Source of the DNA: Pseudomonadales bacterium
Lineage (GTDB): Bacteria > Pseudomonadota > Gammaproteobacteria > Pseudomonadales > Pseudohongiellaceae
Assembly (NCBI GenBank): GCA_022360535.1
Contig: JAKSCP010000115.1
Coordinates: forward strand, 1 to 12,265
Length of the DNA: 12,265 bases
Reading direction: 5' to 3'
This document shows positions 1-5,973 of this stretch, one piece after another. Made by a program: the position numbers and the translations under genes. Under the pieces are notes generated by a model. That model had not been told where the DNA came from. It saw nothing but the letters and a program-made list of their open reading frames with translations, and ran no database searches. Positions within the stretch are counted from its first letter, which is position 1, and each line of letters starts with the position of its first letter.

Positions 1-254
1 CCTGCGCGATCACGCAGTTGGGTCTTGTATTCGATCAATCCGGCAAAGGGTGCCACCTGCTCGTAGGTTACCAGTGGCATGGGGCCGGCACCGCCATCGC
101 GGTGACAATTCTGACAGCTGCGCTGCAGAATGGGTTCAATATCTTTGTGGAAAGTCACTTCTTCCGACTGTGCCAGGACTGTGCCTGAAACGGCGAAAGA
201 AAGCGCAAGGGCTGCTCCGTTTAGCAGGGTTTTAACGGGCGACAAAGTGCGCAT
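1..254 (-). CDS. Secreted c-type cytochrome domain protein (N-terminal part, cut by window edge)
   Basis: Only the first 84 residues are inside the window; the gene continues past position 1. The protein opens with a signal peptide (hydrophobic stretch at about residues 10-27, ending in VLA before Q29). This is followed by VTFHKDIEPILQ and a single haem-binding CxxCH motif (Cys47, Cys50, His51), then GPMPLVTYEQV. This arrangement (K-D-I-x-P-I-L before CxxCH, then a PMxLxTYEQ segment) is typical of periplasmic cytochrome c domains found alone or in front of larger oxidoreductase domains. The full architecture cannot be told from the fragment. The start is the ATG at 254, preceded by AGGAG at 264-268. 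It would act in electron transfer in the periplasm. It lies downstream of SURF1 on the same strand but 201 nt away, so it may have its own promoter. Haem attachment is near certain; the redox partner is unknown. Confidence 0.8.
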   Translation of the reverse strand, partial: MRTLSPVKTLLNGAALALSFAVSGTVLAQSEEVTFHKDIEPILQRSCQNCHRDGGAGPMPLVTYEQVAPFAGLIEYKTQLRDRA

Positions 255-284
255 GTTTCGGTACTCCTCAAGGCTTATGGGAAA

Positions 285-315
285 GTGATAAACGAACTAT
301 CACGTTAATCGGCAA
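285..315 (-). promoter_or_regulatory. Possible promoter with inverted repeat upstream of the cytochrome gene
   Basis: On the minus strand TTGCCG (310-315) and TTTATC (287-292) are 17 nt apart, a weak sigma70-like pair that would start transcription about 30 nt before the ATG at 254. The -10 region lies inside a perfect inverted repeat, GTGATA-aacgaac-TATCAC (285-303). A dyad over a -10 element is a common place for a repressor operator, but no regulator is identified here. The hexamer matches are modest, so this is tentative. Confidence 0.28.
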
Positions 316-430
316 CCTTAGCATTTCCGGCAGGGGATTTGAACGGCTGGGCAGGATAATCACCATGGAAAATCAACGGTTTAGCGAGAAATTGCCAGGA
401 TCACTGACGGATTTTGGTTACTGTTTTTTG

Positions 431-464
431 GAAAAGTGATGAATTTCGAAAACTGTCACTTTTC
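431..464. repeat. Inverted repeat spanning the SURF1 stop codon
   Basis: GAAAAGTGA (431-439) and TCACTTTTC (456-464) form a perfect 9-bp dyad around a 16-nt loop that itself holds the palindrome TTTCGAAA. The right arm contains the SURF1 stop codon (456-458). In the SURF1 mRNA this would fold at the 3' end. No T-run follows the stem in that direction, so it is at best an atypical terminator and may simply protect the 3' end. Confidence 0.4.
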
Positions 465-1259
465 TGGTTGAATTTTGTCCGGAATCGACGGGTCTACGCC
501 CTTCAGGAGTTGCCAGAGATTGCTGCTGGCCAGCAGGGCCGCAAACACCACGATGCTGGCGAAAAGGAACCATTGCATGGCGTAGAACAGGTGCTGATTG
601 ACGTCAATTTGTGCCGCCGGCCAATGGCGCACCAGCACCCCCGGTTGCTCTTCGGTTAGCCGGACTTCGAAGGGAAAGACCGGTTCCCCCAGAATGTCAG
701 CGATCACATCCAACTCCAGACTGCGCATCTGTAGCGGCCACTGACTGGCGTCGATCTCGCTGGCAATCACCCGCGCGTTTTCCTGTGGTACATGGATCTG
801 TGCATTCACCGTTACCGGCCCCGAATAGGGTCGAGTGTTTGGTGGTGTGTTCGGCGGCAGAATGCCCGAGGTCCAGCCGCGATGCACCAGCACCAGTTCG
901 TTGGTGCTACGCAGACGAAATGGAGTCACTACCCCATAACCAATCTGACTGTCGAAAAACTCAGCCATGATCAGAATCGTGCGTTCGTTCAGGTATTCCC
1001 CTTGCAGAGCAACATGGCGATTGGGCAGCTCTGGGTTCGCCCGGTGCAAATGACCCTGGGGTATATCCTCTATGGGTTCGGCATTGGCTTGCTGTTCCAG
1101 CGATAATTCCTGCGCTGCCTGTACTTTTTCGGCGGCCCGATCCAATTGCCACAAACCCAGGCGCCCCAAAGCCAGAGTAGACATGATGACACAGGCTGCG
1201 ATGAGCCAGTTCCACCGAATTGTGAAGCTGCCAAAGGAATATTGGGTCTGCAGTTGCAT
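456..1259 (-). CDS. SURF1 family cytochrome oxidase assembly protein
   Basis: A 267-residue inner-membrane protein of the SURF1/Shy1 family, which helps assemble haem-copper cytochrome c oxidase, probably by handling haem a. The family layout is complete: a first membrane helix at about residues 17-37, running into LGLWQLDRAAEK (34-45, the SURF1 LGxWQLxR signature); a periplasmic domain with QGEYL (86-90), GYGVVTPF (107-114) and LVLVHRGW (122-129); and a second helix (about 224-246) opened by HLFYAMQWF (223-231). Length is normal. The ATG at 1259 sits a suitable distance before the first helix although its ribosome site is weak. A perfect TATAAT lies 35 nt upstream. No oxidase subunit genes are in the window, so it is separated from them here or they lie outside. 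The family call is secure; whether it serves an aa3 or another oxidase cannot be told. Confidence 0.9.
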   Translation of the reverse strand: MQLQTQYSFGSFTIRWNWLIAACVIMSTLALGRLGLWQLDRAAEKVQAAQELSLEQQANAEPIEDIPQGHLHRANPELPNRHVALQGEYLNERTILIMAEFFDSQIGYGVVTPFRLRSTNELVLVHRGWTSGILPPNTPPNTRPYSGPVTVNAQIHVPQENARVIASEIDASQWPLQMRSLELDVIADILGEPVFPFEVRLTEEQPGVLVRHWPAAQIDVNQHLFYAMQWFLFASIVVFAALLASSNLWQLLKGVDPSIPDKIQPEK

Positions 1260-1280
1260 GGTGAGTGGGCTACTGGAGTG

Positions 1281-1323
1281 AATTACGAAGAGTAATTATA
1301 CGATTAAATTTGCTTGCTGCGGA
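1281..1323 (-). promoter_or_regulatory. Likely promoter of SURF1 with overlapping dyad
   Basis: On the minus strand a perfect -10 TATAAT (1295-1300) is preceded at 17 nt by TCCGCA (1318-1323), a poor -35 with 3 of 6 matches. Transcription would begin near 1288, giving a leader of about 29 nt. A perfect inverted repeat AATTAC-GAAGA-GTAATT (1281-1297) covers the start site and part of the -10, where a repressor could bind. The 109-nt gap from the preceding gene supports separate expression of SURF1. Confidence 0.42.
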
Positions 1324-1368
1324 TGTTCAGTTGGGTACACAGCTTACGCGTTAAAGGGCTGGCCTGGA

Positions 1369-1875
1369 TCAACACCAGAAACACCAGTGGTAGGGCGGGC
1401 GAAAGTAGGTGATCAGGCGTCCGCCAATGATGACGCCGCACCAGCAACACAGTGACACCAGAGCAACGGTTTTGGCGGACAAGGTGACACTTACATCTGC
1501 CTGGGTGGTTTGTACTTGTCGATTAGCGAAACTATAGAACAACAACATATTGATGCCAGCGATCGCCATCAGCAGCATCTTGGTTTGAAAGGCGGGGTTA
1601 TAGAGATACTGATCTGGAGCCGAGCTGAGAAACATCGTGCCAGTTATCACATTTAAAGAGTAACCGAGCACGCCGAAAGGTACCAGCCGATGCAGATACT
1701 GGTAGCTTATGCCTTGACCAAGACCTAACAGACGTAAATCGAACAATCCCACGGTTCCGATTAACAGACTCAGACCGAGAAAATGAATCGATTCTGCAAT
1801 CGGCCAACCCCAGGGCGAGTGCATGAAGGCGAAGATGCCAGTAGAGCGGCTGAAACTGAGTAAGATTTCTTCCAT
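1369..1875 (-). CDS. Four-helix membrane protein, DUF6644-like (second of a tandem pair)
   Basis: A 168-residue integral membrane protein with four hydrophobic segments (about residues 24-45, 65-86, 96-117 and 134-157). It carries features I associate with DUF6644: an acidic residue and histidine in helix 1 (Glu28, His31), the DLRLLGL motif (46-52) at its end, a conserved-looking His62 before helix 2, and N-x2-F-x2-K-M (93-100) before helix 3. No function is established. The helix histidines resemble those of small di-haem cytochromes b, but that is only an inference. The ATG lies 2 nt after the stop codon of the upstream paralogue, so the pair is almost surely co-translated and the two products may form a heteromer. 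The end of the protein is unusually rich in Trp, Cys and aromatic residues. Confidence 0.72.
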   Translation of the reverse strand: MEEILLSFSRSTGIFAFMHSPWGWPIAESIHFLGLSLLIGTVGLFDLRLLGLGQGISYQYLHRLVPFGVLGYSLNVITGTMFLSSAPDQYLYNPAFQTKMLLMAIAGINMLLFYSFANRQVQTTQADVSVTLSAKTVALVSLCCWCGVIIGGRLITYFRPPYHWCFWC

Positions 1876-1877
1876 GC

Positions 1878-2357
1878 TCAGAAAAACCGCGAAGCCAGCA
1901 ATACACTATTGGTGTAAGCGAGAAATCGACCGGCGCCAATGGTAATAACCCAACAGGCCAGCATGCTTGCGCCCCAACGCAGTGGTTGCTCCGGTTCTTT
2001 GTCGTCTAGAAATTTTTTGTGCAACCGCCAGGTAAAGACCAGGCCAATCGAGAGGGCGGCAAGTTTCAAGTAGAACACGGGATTGGTTAGCGCTTTCGCT
2101 GGGTAAGCTAACAAAAGTGCCAGTCCCGACAGGCCGATTAAGCCTACCGCCCACCAGTGAAACGGCAGAAACTTACGAAATCCGGGCAAGGACAGCTTCG
2201 GAGTAACGCCCAACAGACGTAACGCCATGGCAAGGTTGATGCCCACGACGAAGGCCATGGCCAGCGAATGTAAGGTGAGGGAACTGAAGAAAGCGAAACC
2301 GGATTCTCTAAACCAGATGCTGAGCGCAGTCTCTTCCAGTCGGGCCAGGGCTTGCAG
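1878..2357 (-). CDS. Four-helix membrane protein, DUF6644-like (first of a tandem pair), apparent CTG start
   Basis: The reading frame is open from a TAA at 2382-2384. The first ATG in frame (2258) would begin inside helix 1 and lose the conserved His30. Starting at CTG 2357 gives 159 residues that align well with the downstream 168-residue paralogue: a histidine (His30), then 16 residues on, LRLLGV (46-51), another histidine at 67 before helix 2, and N-P-x-F-x2-K-L before helix 3. A perfect AAGGAG (2364-2369) stands exactly 6 nt before the CTG, which decides the start. The protein is membrane-embedded and of unknown function. It diverges from the secreted-protein gene at 2468 across a 110-nt region and overlaps nothing. 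The gene is well supported; the CTG start is an inference from the ribosome site and paralogue alignment. Confidence 0.7.
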   Translation of the reverse strand: MQALARLEETALSIWFRESGFAFFSSLTLHSLAMAFVVGINLAMALRLLGVTPKLSLPGFRKFLPFHWWAVGLIGLSGLALLLAYPAKALTNPVFYLKLAALSIGLVFTWRLHKKFLDDKEPEQPLRWGASMLACWVITIGAGRFLAYTNSVLLASRFF

Positions 2358-2363
2358 TTGAAT

Positions 2364-2369
2364 CTCCTT
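2364..2369 (-). promoter_or_regulatory. Ribosome binding site that selects a CTG start
   Basis: AAGGAG on the minus strand, 6 nt before CTG (2355-2357). There is no ATG, GTG or TTG in this frame between the upstream stop (2382-2384) and position 2258, and the site is ideal in sequence and spacing. Confidence 0.5.
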
Positions 2370-2420
2370 GGCAGGAGCCAGTTAACGGTGCTTGTGGCTG
2401 TGCTTAGCGCCAAATACCTG

Positions 2421-2429
2421 TGTTAGTAT
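2421..2429 (+). promoter_or_regulatory. Possible extended -10 promoter
   Basis: TG-T-TAGTAT fits an extended -10 element (TGnTATAAT, with 4 of 6 matches in the hexamer). It would start transcription near 2436, about 32 nt before the ATG at 2468. No convincing -35 is seen, as is usual for extended -10 promoters. Confidence 0.3.
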
Positions 2430-2467
2430 TTTCTCATCGCCATCGAATAACAATAATGGAGAAACCC

Positions 2468-3289
2468 ATGGCAGTACAGCGCACCCAATCTCCGGCAGCG
2501 ATTGCTCTTACCCGATTTTTTCTCCTGTTTAGCTTGCTTGTCCATGTGGCAAGCTATGGCGCGGAAGCCACCGACATACCCCGCACCGCAGACGGCCGGC
2601 CAGATTTCAATGGTATCTGGCAGGCCATAAACACCGCCAATTACGATATTGAGCCCCACGCGGCGGATTTCGGCCCACTGGTTGAAAACGGGGCTATCGG
2701 AGCCATTCCTGCAGGGCTGGGAATTGTGGAAGGAGGGGAGATACCTTATACCGCAGAGGCCCGCGCCCAGCAGCAAGCCAACAAGGCAGACTGGTTAGCA
2801 AACGACCCGCTGGTAAAGTGCTATATGCCGGGCATTCCCCGAGCCAATTACCTGCCGTTTCCATTCCAGATTGTGCAGTCCCCTGACCACATCATCGTAG
2901 CCTATGAATTTGCCAGTGCCAGCCGCATTGTCTATGTGGACCAGCCCGACTTCGAGGCGCCGATTCTGTCCTGGATGGGACATAACCTGGCACACTTCGA
3001 GGGCGATACTTTGGTCATCGAGGTCACCGACCAGGTGCCGGAAACCTGGTTCGATCACGCTGGTAATCACCATACCGATGCTCTGCGGGTAACCGAGCGT
3101 TATACCCACATGAGTCGCGATGTGGTGATGTACGAAGCCACGCTTGAAGACCCCAATATTTATACCCGGCCCTGGACGATTAAATTTCCGCTGTACCGAC
3201 GTCTGGACGAAAACATGCAGTTACTGGAGTTCAAGTGCGTGGAATTTACCGAAGAGTTGCTGTACGGTCACCTTCGTAAGCAAGAATAG
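2468..3289 (+). CDS. Secreted protein of unknown function (DGRPDFNGIW family)
   Basis: A 273-residue exported protein. It has a hydrophobic signal segment (about residues 15-30, ALTRFFLLFSLLVHVAS) and a cleavage region near GAEA. The mature protein begins with RTADGRPDFNGIWQ (39-52), a signature of a widespread family of secreted proteins with no known activity. Other typical features follow: a KCYMPGIPR segment, FPFQIVQSPDHIIV, GHNLAHFEGDTLVIEV, then ALRVTERY and YTRPWTIKFPL near the end. The start is the ATG at 2468 because GGAG (2458-2461) is 6 nt upstream; in-frame starts at 2420 and 2456 lack a site and would add a charged stretch before the signal peptide. It is transcribed away from the DUF6644-like pair. 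I see no catalytic motif and do not propose a function. Confidence 0.75.
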   Translation: MAVQRTQSPAAIALTRFFLLFSLLVHVASYGAEATDIPRTADGRPDFNGIWQAINTANYDIEPHAADFGPLVENGAIGAIPAGLGIVEGGEIPYTAEARAQQQANKADWLANDPLVKCYMPGIPRANYLPFPFQIVQSPDHIIVAYEFASASRIVYVDQPDFEAPILSWMGHNLAHFEGDTLVIEVTDQVPETWFDHAGNHHTDALRVTERYTHMSRDVVMYEATLEDPNIYTRPWTIKFPLYRRLDENMQLLEFKCVEFTEELLYGHLRKQE

Positions 3290-3324
3290 TCACAGAATCA
3301 GTGGCTTAGCAGCAAAACCTAAAC

Positions 3325-3353
3325 TTGAGTCCAATACCTCAAAAAAGTAAGAT
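3325..3353 (+). promoter_or_regulatory. Likely promoter of the Zorya-like operon
   Basis: TTGAGT (3325-3330, 4 of 6 matches to TTGACA) and TAAGAT (3348-3353, 4 of 6 to TATAAT) are separated by exactly 17 nt. Transcription would start near 3360, at the base of the hairpin at 3361-3386. This is the best -35/-10 pair between the preceding stop codon (3289) and the ZorA-like gene. Confidence 0.38.
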
Positions 3354-3360
3354 GTGACCC

Positions 3361-3386
3361 ATAAACCCGCCACCGAGCGGGTTTAT
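3361..3386 (+). terminator. Perfect 10-bp hairpin, terminator or 5' leader structure
   Basis: ATAAACCCGC-caccga-GCGGGTTTAT: perfect 10-bp arms around a 6-nt loop. The stem has a GC-rich core and an AT-rich base, so its 3' arm ends in TTTAT and could act as a weak intrinsic terminator for the gene ending at 3289. No longer T-run follows. Its left arm also starts at the predicted start point of the downstream promoter, so it may instead be the first structure of the operon's leader mRNA. Confidence 0.5.
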
Positions 3387-3462
3387 CGTCTGGGCTGGAG
3401 ACGTTGTGTCATTAACACTGCCAACGACTGCAATCCAATTGACCAGAGCGAAGGGCTTTAGC

Positions 3463-4680
3463 ATGGACATTCTCAGCGATCTCACCACCATCACCTGGGT
3501 GCTGATTGGGCTAATGGCCATGCTCATCCTGTATTTTCATGGTCCGAGCTATTCCCTGCAGACAGTCAAAAATGCCCCCTCCATTCTCACCAGCTTCGGA
3601 ATTTTCGGTACGTTTCTGGGAATCGCCTTTGGCTTGATGCGGTTTGACAGCGGCAACATCGAAGCCAGTGTGCCCATAATGATCGATGGTTTGGGGGTAG
3701 CGGTCTGGTCTTCCGTAGTGGGGATACTTGGCGCAATCAGTATCCGCCTGCGCTTCGCCATTACTTCCATAAGCAGAGCTAAAACAGACGAAGCGAAACA
3801 GGTAACGGTTGCAGATCTCAATGCGGCAATCACTGCACTTAACGAGAATCTGAAAGAGCTGCGCGCTGAAAACAAGGCAGACAATGCCAGCATCCTCGAA
3901 GCCAATCGCAGTTTTCAGCGCAAGATGGTTGATGTAAACACGGCAGCGCTCTCTGAAGCTATTTCTGGCTTACTGACTGAATTCAATTCCAGGATTCAGG
4001 TGCAGTATGGTGAGAACTTTCACAAGTTCAATGAATCCCTGGGTCATCTTTTAACCTGGCAGGAAAATTATTCTGAACAACTGGCGTCCATGCTGAAGGC
4101 ACAGGAATCCAGCAAGGATGTCATGCTGCACGCCAGCCACTCCTATGAGCAGATGATTGCCCATTCACAGGAATTCAATCGGGTGGCTGCTTCCCTGGGC
4201 GAACTGCTGCGAGGTCTGGAACAGCAGACGACCAATTTGGAAGGTTATCTCTCGGGGCTGTCTGGCCTGGTAGGCCAGGCATCAGAGGGTTTGCCCGCGC
4301 TCAGTGAGTACGTATCAGAACTCACGGTGAAGCTCAGCAGCAGTATCGAGGAAAACAACCGCAGCCTGACCCAGGTACTCACCCAGGCTGCCAACGACAT
4401 CAACCTCACGGTGGAGCAGGTCAATCAAGGCCTGGCTGTGTCGGTTAACGAAGCCCACAGTGGTTTGGCCCAGCATGTGGAGGCGATGACCAATAAGACA
4501 AATGCCCATATGCAGATGTTGGATGAGTCCATGGAAAAAGAACTCACCCATGCGTTACAGACTTTCGGTTACCAGCTCACCGCCTTGTCGGAGAAATTCG
4601 TTAACGACTACATGCCACTTACCGACCGGCTGCGGGAGATTCTCACACTAGCCGAGCAACAACTCTCCAAGCAATCATGA
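3463..4680 (+). CDS. ZorA-like proton-channel protein (MotA/TolQ/ExbB fold with long helical tail)
   Basis: A 405-residue inner-membrane protein. Three hydrophobic helices (about residues 10-25, 41-60, 72-94) form a MotA/TolQ/ExbB-type channel domain with TSFGIFGTFLGIAFGL (43-58) and DGLGVAVWSSVVGILGA (75-91). From about residue 105 to the end it is almost wholly helical and heptad-like, closing with NDYMPLTDRLREIL (381-394). A three-helix channel with a long cytoplasmic tail, paired with a MotB-like partner, is the mark of ZorA in Zorya anti-phage systems; plain MotA and TolQ lack such a tail. It should form a pentamer around two copies of the next gene's product and use ion flow to drive tail movement. 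The ATG at 3463 has AAGGG (3451-3455) 7 nt upstream. A GTG at 3406, with GGAG 5 nt before it, would add 19 residues and cannot be excluded. The stop overlaps the next start (ATGA). Confidence 0.8.
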   Translation: MDILSDLTTITWVLIGLMAMLILYFHGPSYSLQTVKNAPSILTSFGIFGTFLGIAFGLMRFDSGNIEASVPIMIDGLGVAVWSSVVGILGAISIRLRFAITSISRAKTDEAKQVTVADLNAAITALNENLKELRAENKADNASILEANRSFQRKMVDVNTAALSEAISGLLTEFNSRIQVQYGENFHKFNESLGHLLTWQENYSEQLASMLKAQESSKDVMLHASHSYEQMIAHSQEFNRVAASLGELLRGLEQQTTNLEGYLSGLSGLVGQASEGLPALSEYVSELTVKLSSSIEENNRSLTQVLTQAANDINLTVEQVNQGLAVSVNEAHSGLAQHVEAMTNKTNAHMQMLDESMEKELTHALQTFGYQLTALSEKFVNDYMPLTDRLREILTLAEQQLSKQS

Positions 4681-5381
4681 TTCTCGAGTCAGAACTGGAA
4701 CAGGAAAACGAAGAGCATTGGATCGCTGTCAGCGATTTGATGAGTGGTTTGATGATTCTGTTTCTGCTCATATCGGTGATGTATCTGGTGATCATCGAAC
4801 AGAAGAATCAGGAGATCGAGCGGGTGGTAGTGTTGTATGAAGATCTGCGCGAGGAGTTGTACGCGGATCTGATGGCAGAATTCGAACAGGACCTGCCGCG
4901 GTGGGGAGCACAGCTGGATGAAGATCTGAGATTGAGGTTCACCAATACTGATCTTCTCTTCGAGTTAGGCGAGTCGACTTTGCAGCCGGATTTCGCTGCC
5001 ATCCTCGCAGACTTCTTTCCCCGCTATTTAGCCATACTGACTTCTGCGCAATACCGTGAAGAGATCCAGGAAGTGCGCATAGAAGGGCATACATCCAGCG
5101 CCTGGTCTCGGGCCGAAGATAGCGACGATGCCTATATGCTCAACATGGCTCTATCACAGGAACGCACCCGCTCGACCTTAGGCTACATCCTTAATCTGGC
5201 TGCGGTCGCGTATGAAAAAGACTGGTTGCGTGAACGGCTGACGGCTAACGGCTTATCTTCCTCTCAGCTGATTACTGCCCAGGACGGCAGTGAGGATGCG
5301 GATCGCTCACGGCGGGTAGAATTCGTGGTGGTAACCGATGCTGAAACTCGCCTTTCCACAATTCTGGAAGAGATTCGGTAG
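4677..5381 (+). CDS. ZorB-like protein (MotB/OmpA-type stator partner)
   Basis: A 234-residue inner-membrane protein with one helix near the start (WIAVSDLMSGLMILFLLISV, 15-34). Asp20 matches the proton-carrying aspartate of MotB and ZorB, in the characteristic VSDLMSGLM setting. After a charged helical linker (about 41-75) comes an OmpA-like peptidoglycan-binding domain: LLFELGESTLQP (93-104), VRIEGHTSS (133-141), NMALSQERT (156-164) and a terminal RRVEFVVV (212-219). The aspartate usual after GHT in OmpA proteins is Ser here (GHTSS), while the arginine of the LSxxR motif (163) is kept. It would anchor the ZorA-like channel to the cell wall. It begins within the last codons of the upstream gene, so translation is coupled and stoichiometry controlled. 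Neighbouring flagellar genes are absent, arguing against a flagellar MotB. Confidence 0.82.
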   Translation: MILESELEQENEEHWIAVSDLMSGLMILFLLISVMYLVIIEQKNQEIERVVVLYEDLREELYADLMAEFEQDLPRWGAQLDEDLRLRFTNTDLLFELGESTLQPDFAAILADFFPRYLAILTSAQYREEIQEVRIEGHTSSAWSRAEDSDDAYMLNMALSQERTRSTLGYILNLAAVAYEKDWLRERLTANGLSSSQLITAQDGSEDADRSRRVEFVVVTDAETRLSTILEEIR

Positions 5382-5970
5382 CGTAGTGGAGCTAGAAGAC
5401 TTCACCGAATTCGCAGCTTTCAATAAGCTGCGAGAGAAAATGGGCACAGATCGGCTCGGTTACTTTGAGTTATTCGATCCAGCTATTCACCTCACCGGCG
5501 AGGAGCGTTCACGGCTGGAAAACAATGGCCTGCTGCTGCCGCTGGAAGATATCAAGGTATTACCGGATCGCACACTCGCCATAAAAAACAGTCGGGTATT
5601 GATCTATATCCCCAGTGAAAACTGGTTTCGCAACAAGAGGGAATATCCCACCTACCATCTAGCACGCTGTTCCGAGCTAGACGAAATCAACACCGAGCAC
5701 CCAAGCCAGGAATTTATGGTAACAACCAAAATTGCTGAGGATTACGACCTGATGAAACTTCGCCATGAAGGGGATGTGAGCGTGGTGTCCCACGGTTTCG
5801 TCGTATGTAAACATTGTCTCCATACACTTCGCTATAAAAACTATGACGAGTTTCGCAACCGCAAGCGAGGTTATAGCCAGAAGGTGTTGAGCGAGTTTAA
5901 TCTGAAAGAATTTTTTAGGCTTTATCAGCAGTACCCCTTAAGCTTTCGAGCTAATCGAGATTCTATTTAA
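5338..5970 (+). CDS. Unknown protein of the Zorya-like operon with possible zinc site
   Basis: A 210-residue soluble protein that I do not recognise with certainty. There is no signal peptide or membrane helix. The second half carries a likely metal site: Y-P-T-Y-H-L-A-R-C (103-111; His107, Cys111) and V-C-K-H-C-L (156-161; Cys157, Cys160), 45 residues apart, as in treble-clef or zinc-ribbon folds. It sits in a mostly beta region followed by a basic helical end (KNYDEFRNRKRGYSQ, 167-181). Such folds occur in DNA-binding and HNH-type nuclease domains, but no HNH or other nuclease signature is complete. The ATG at 5338 overlaps the ZorB-like gene by 44 nt and has a weak ribosome site; GTG 5386 or ATG 5440 are alternatives. 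By position it occupies the place of the effector genes of known Zorya types, making it the best candidate for a new effector or sensor. Confidence 0.72.
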   Translation: MLKLAFPQFWKRFGSVVELEDFTEFAAFNKLREKMGTDRLGYFELFDPAIHLTGEERSRLENNGLLLPLEDIKVLPDRTLAIKNSRVLIYIPSENWFRNKREYPTYHLARCSELDEINTEHPSQEFMVTTKIAEDYDLMKLRHEGDVSVVSHGFVVCKHCLHTLRYKNYDEFRNRKRGYSQKVLSEFNLKEFFRLYQQYPLSFRANRDSI

Positions 5971-5973
5971 ATC

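Noticed and set aside
611..970. Long open frames on the plus strand opposite the SURF1 gene
   Set aside because: They lie antisense to a complete SURF1 gene, show low-complexity Arg/Pro-rich translations and match no family.
2144..2413. An ATG-started minus-strand frame overlapping the start of the first DUF6644-like gene, which might suggest a frameshifted upstream start
   Set aside because: Its translation does not resemble the paralogue, while the frame from CTG 2357 aligns with it throughout and has an ideal ribosome site; no frameshift is needed.
3463..5381. Flagellar stator MotA/MotB
   Set aside because: The first protein has three, not four, membrane helices and a long helical tail that MotA lacks, and no flagellar genes are nearby.
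5338..5970. Naming the zinc-site protein ZorE or another HNH nuclease
   Set aside because: No histidine-asparagine-histidine motif is present and the length does not help; only the Cys/His pattern is visible.
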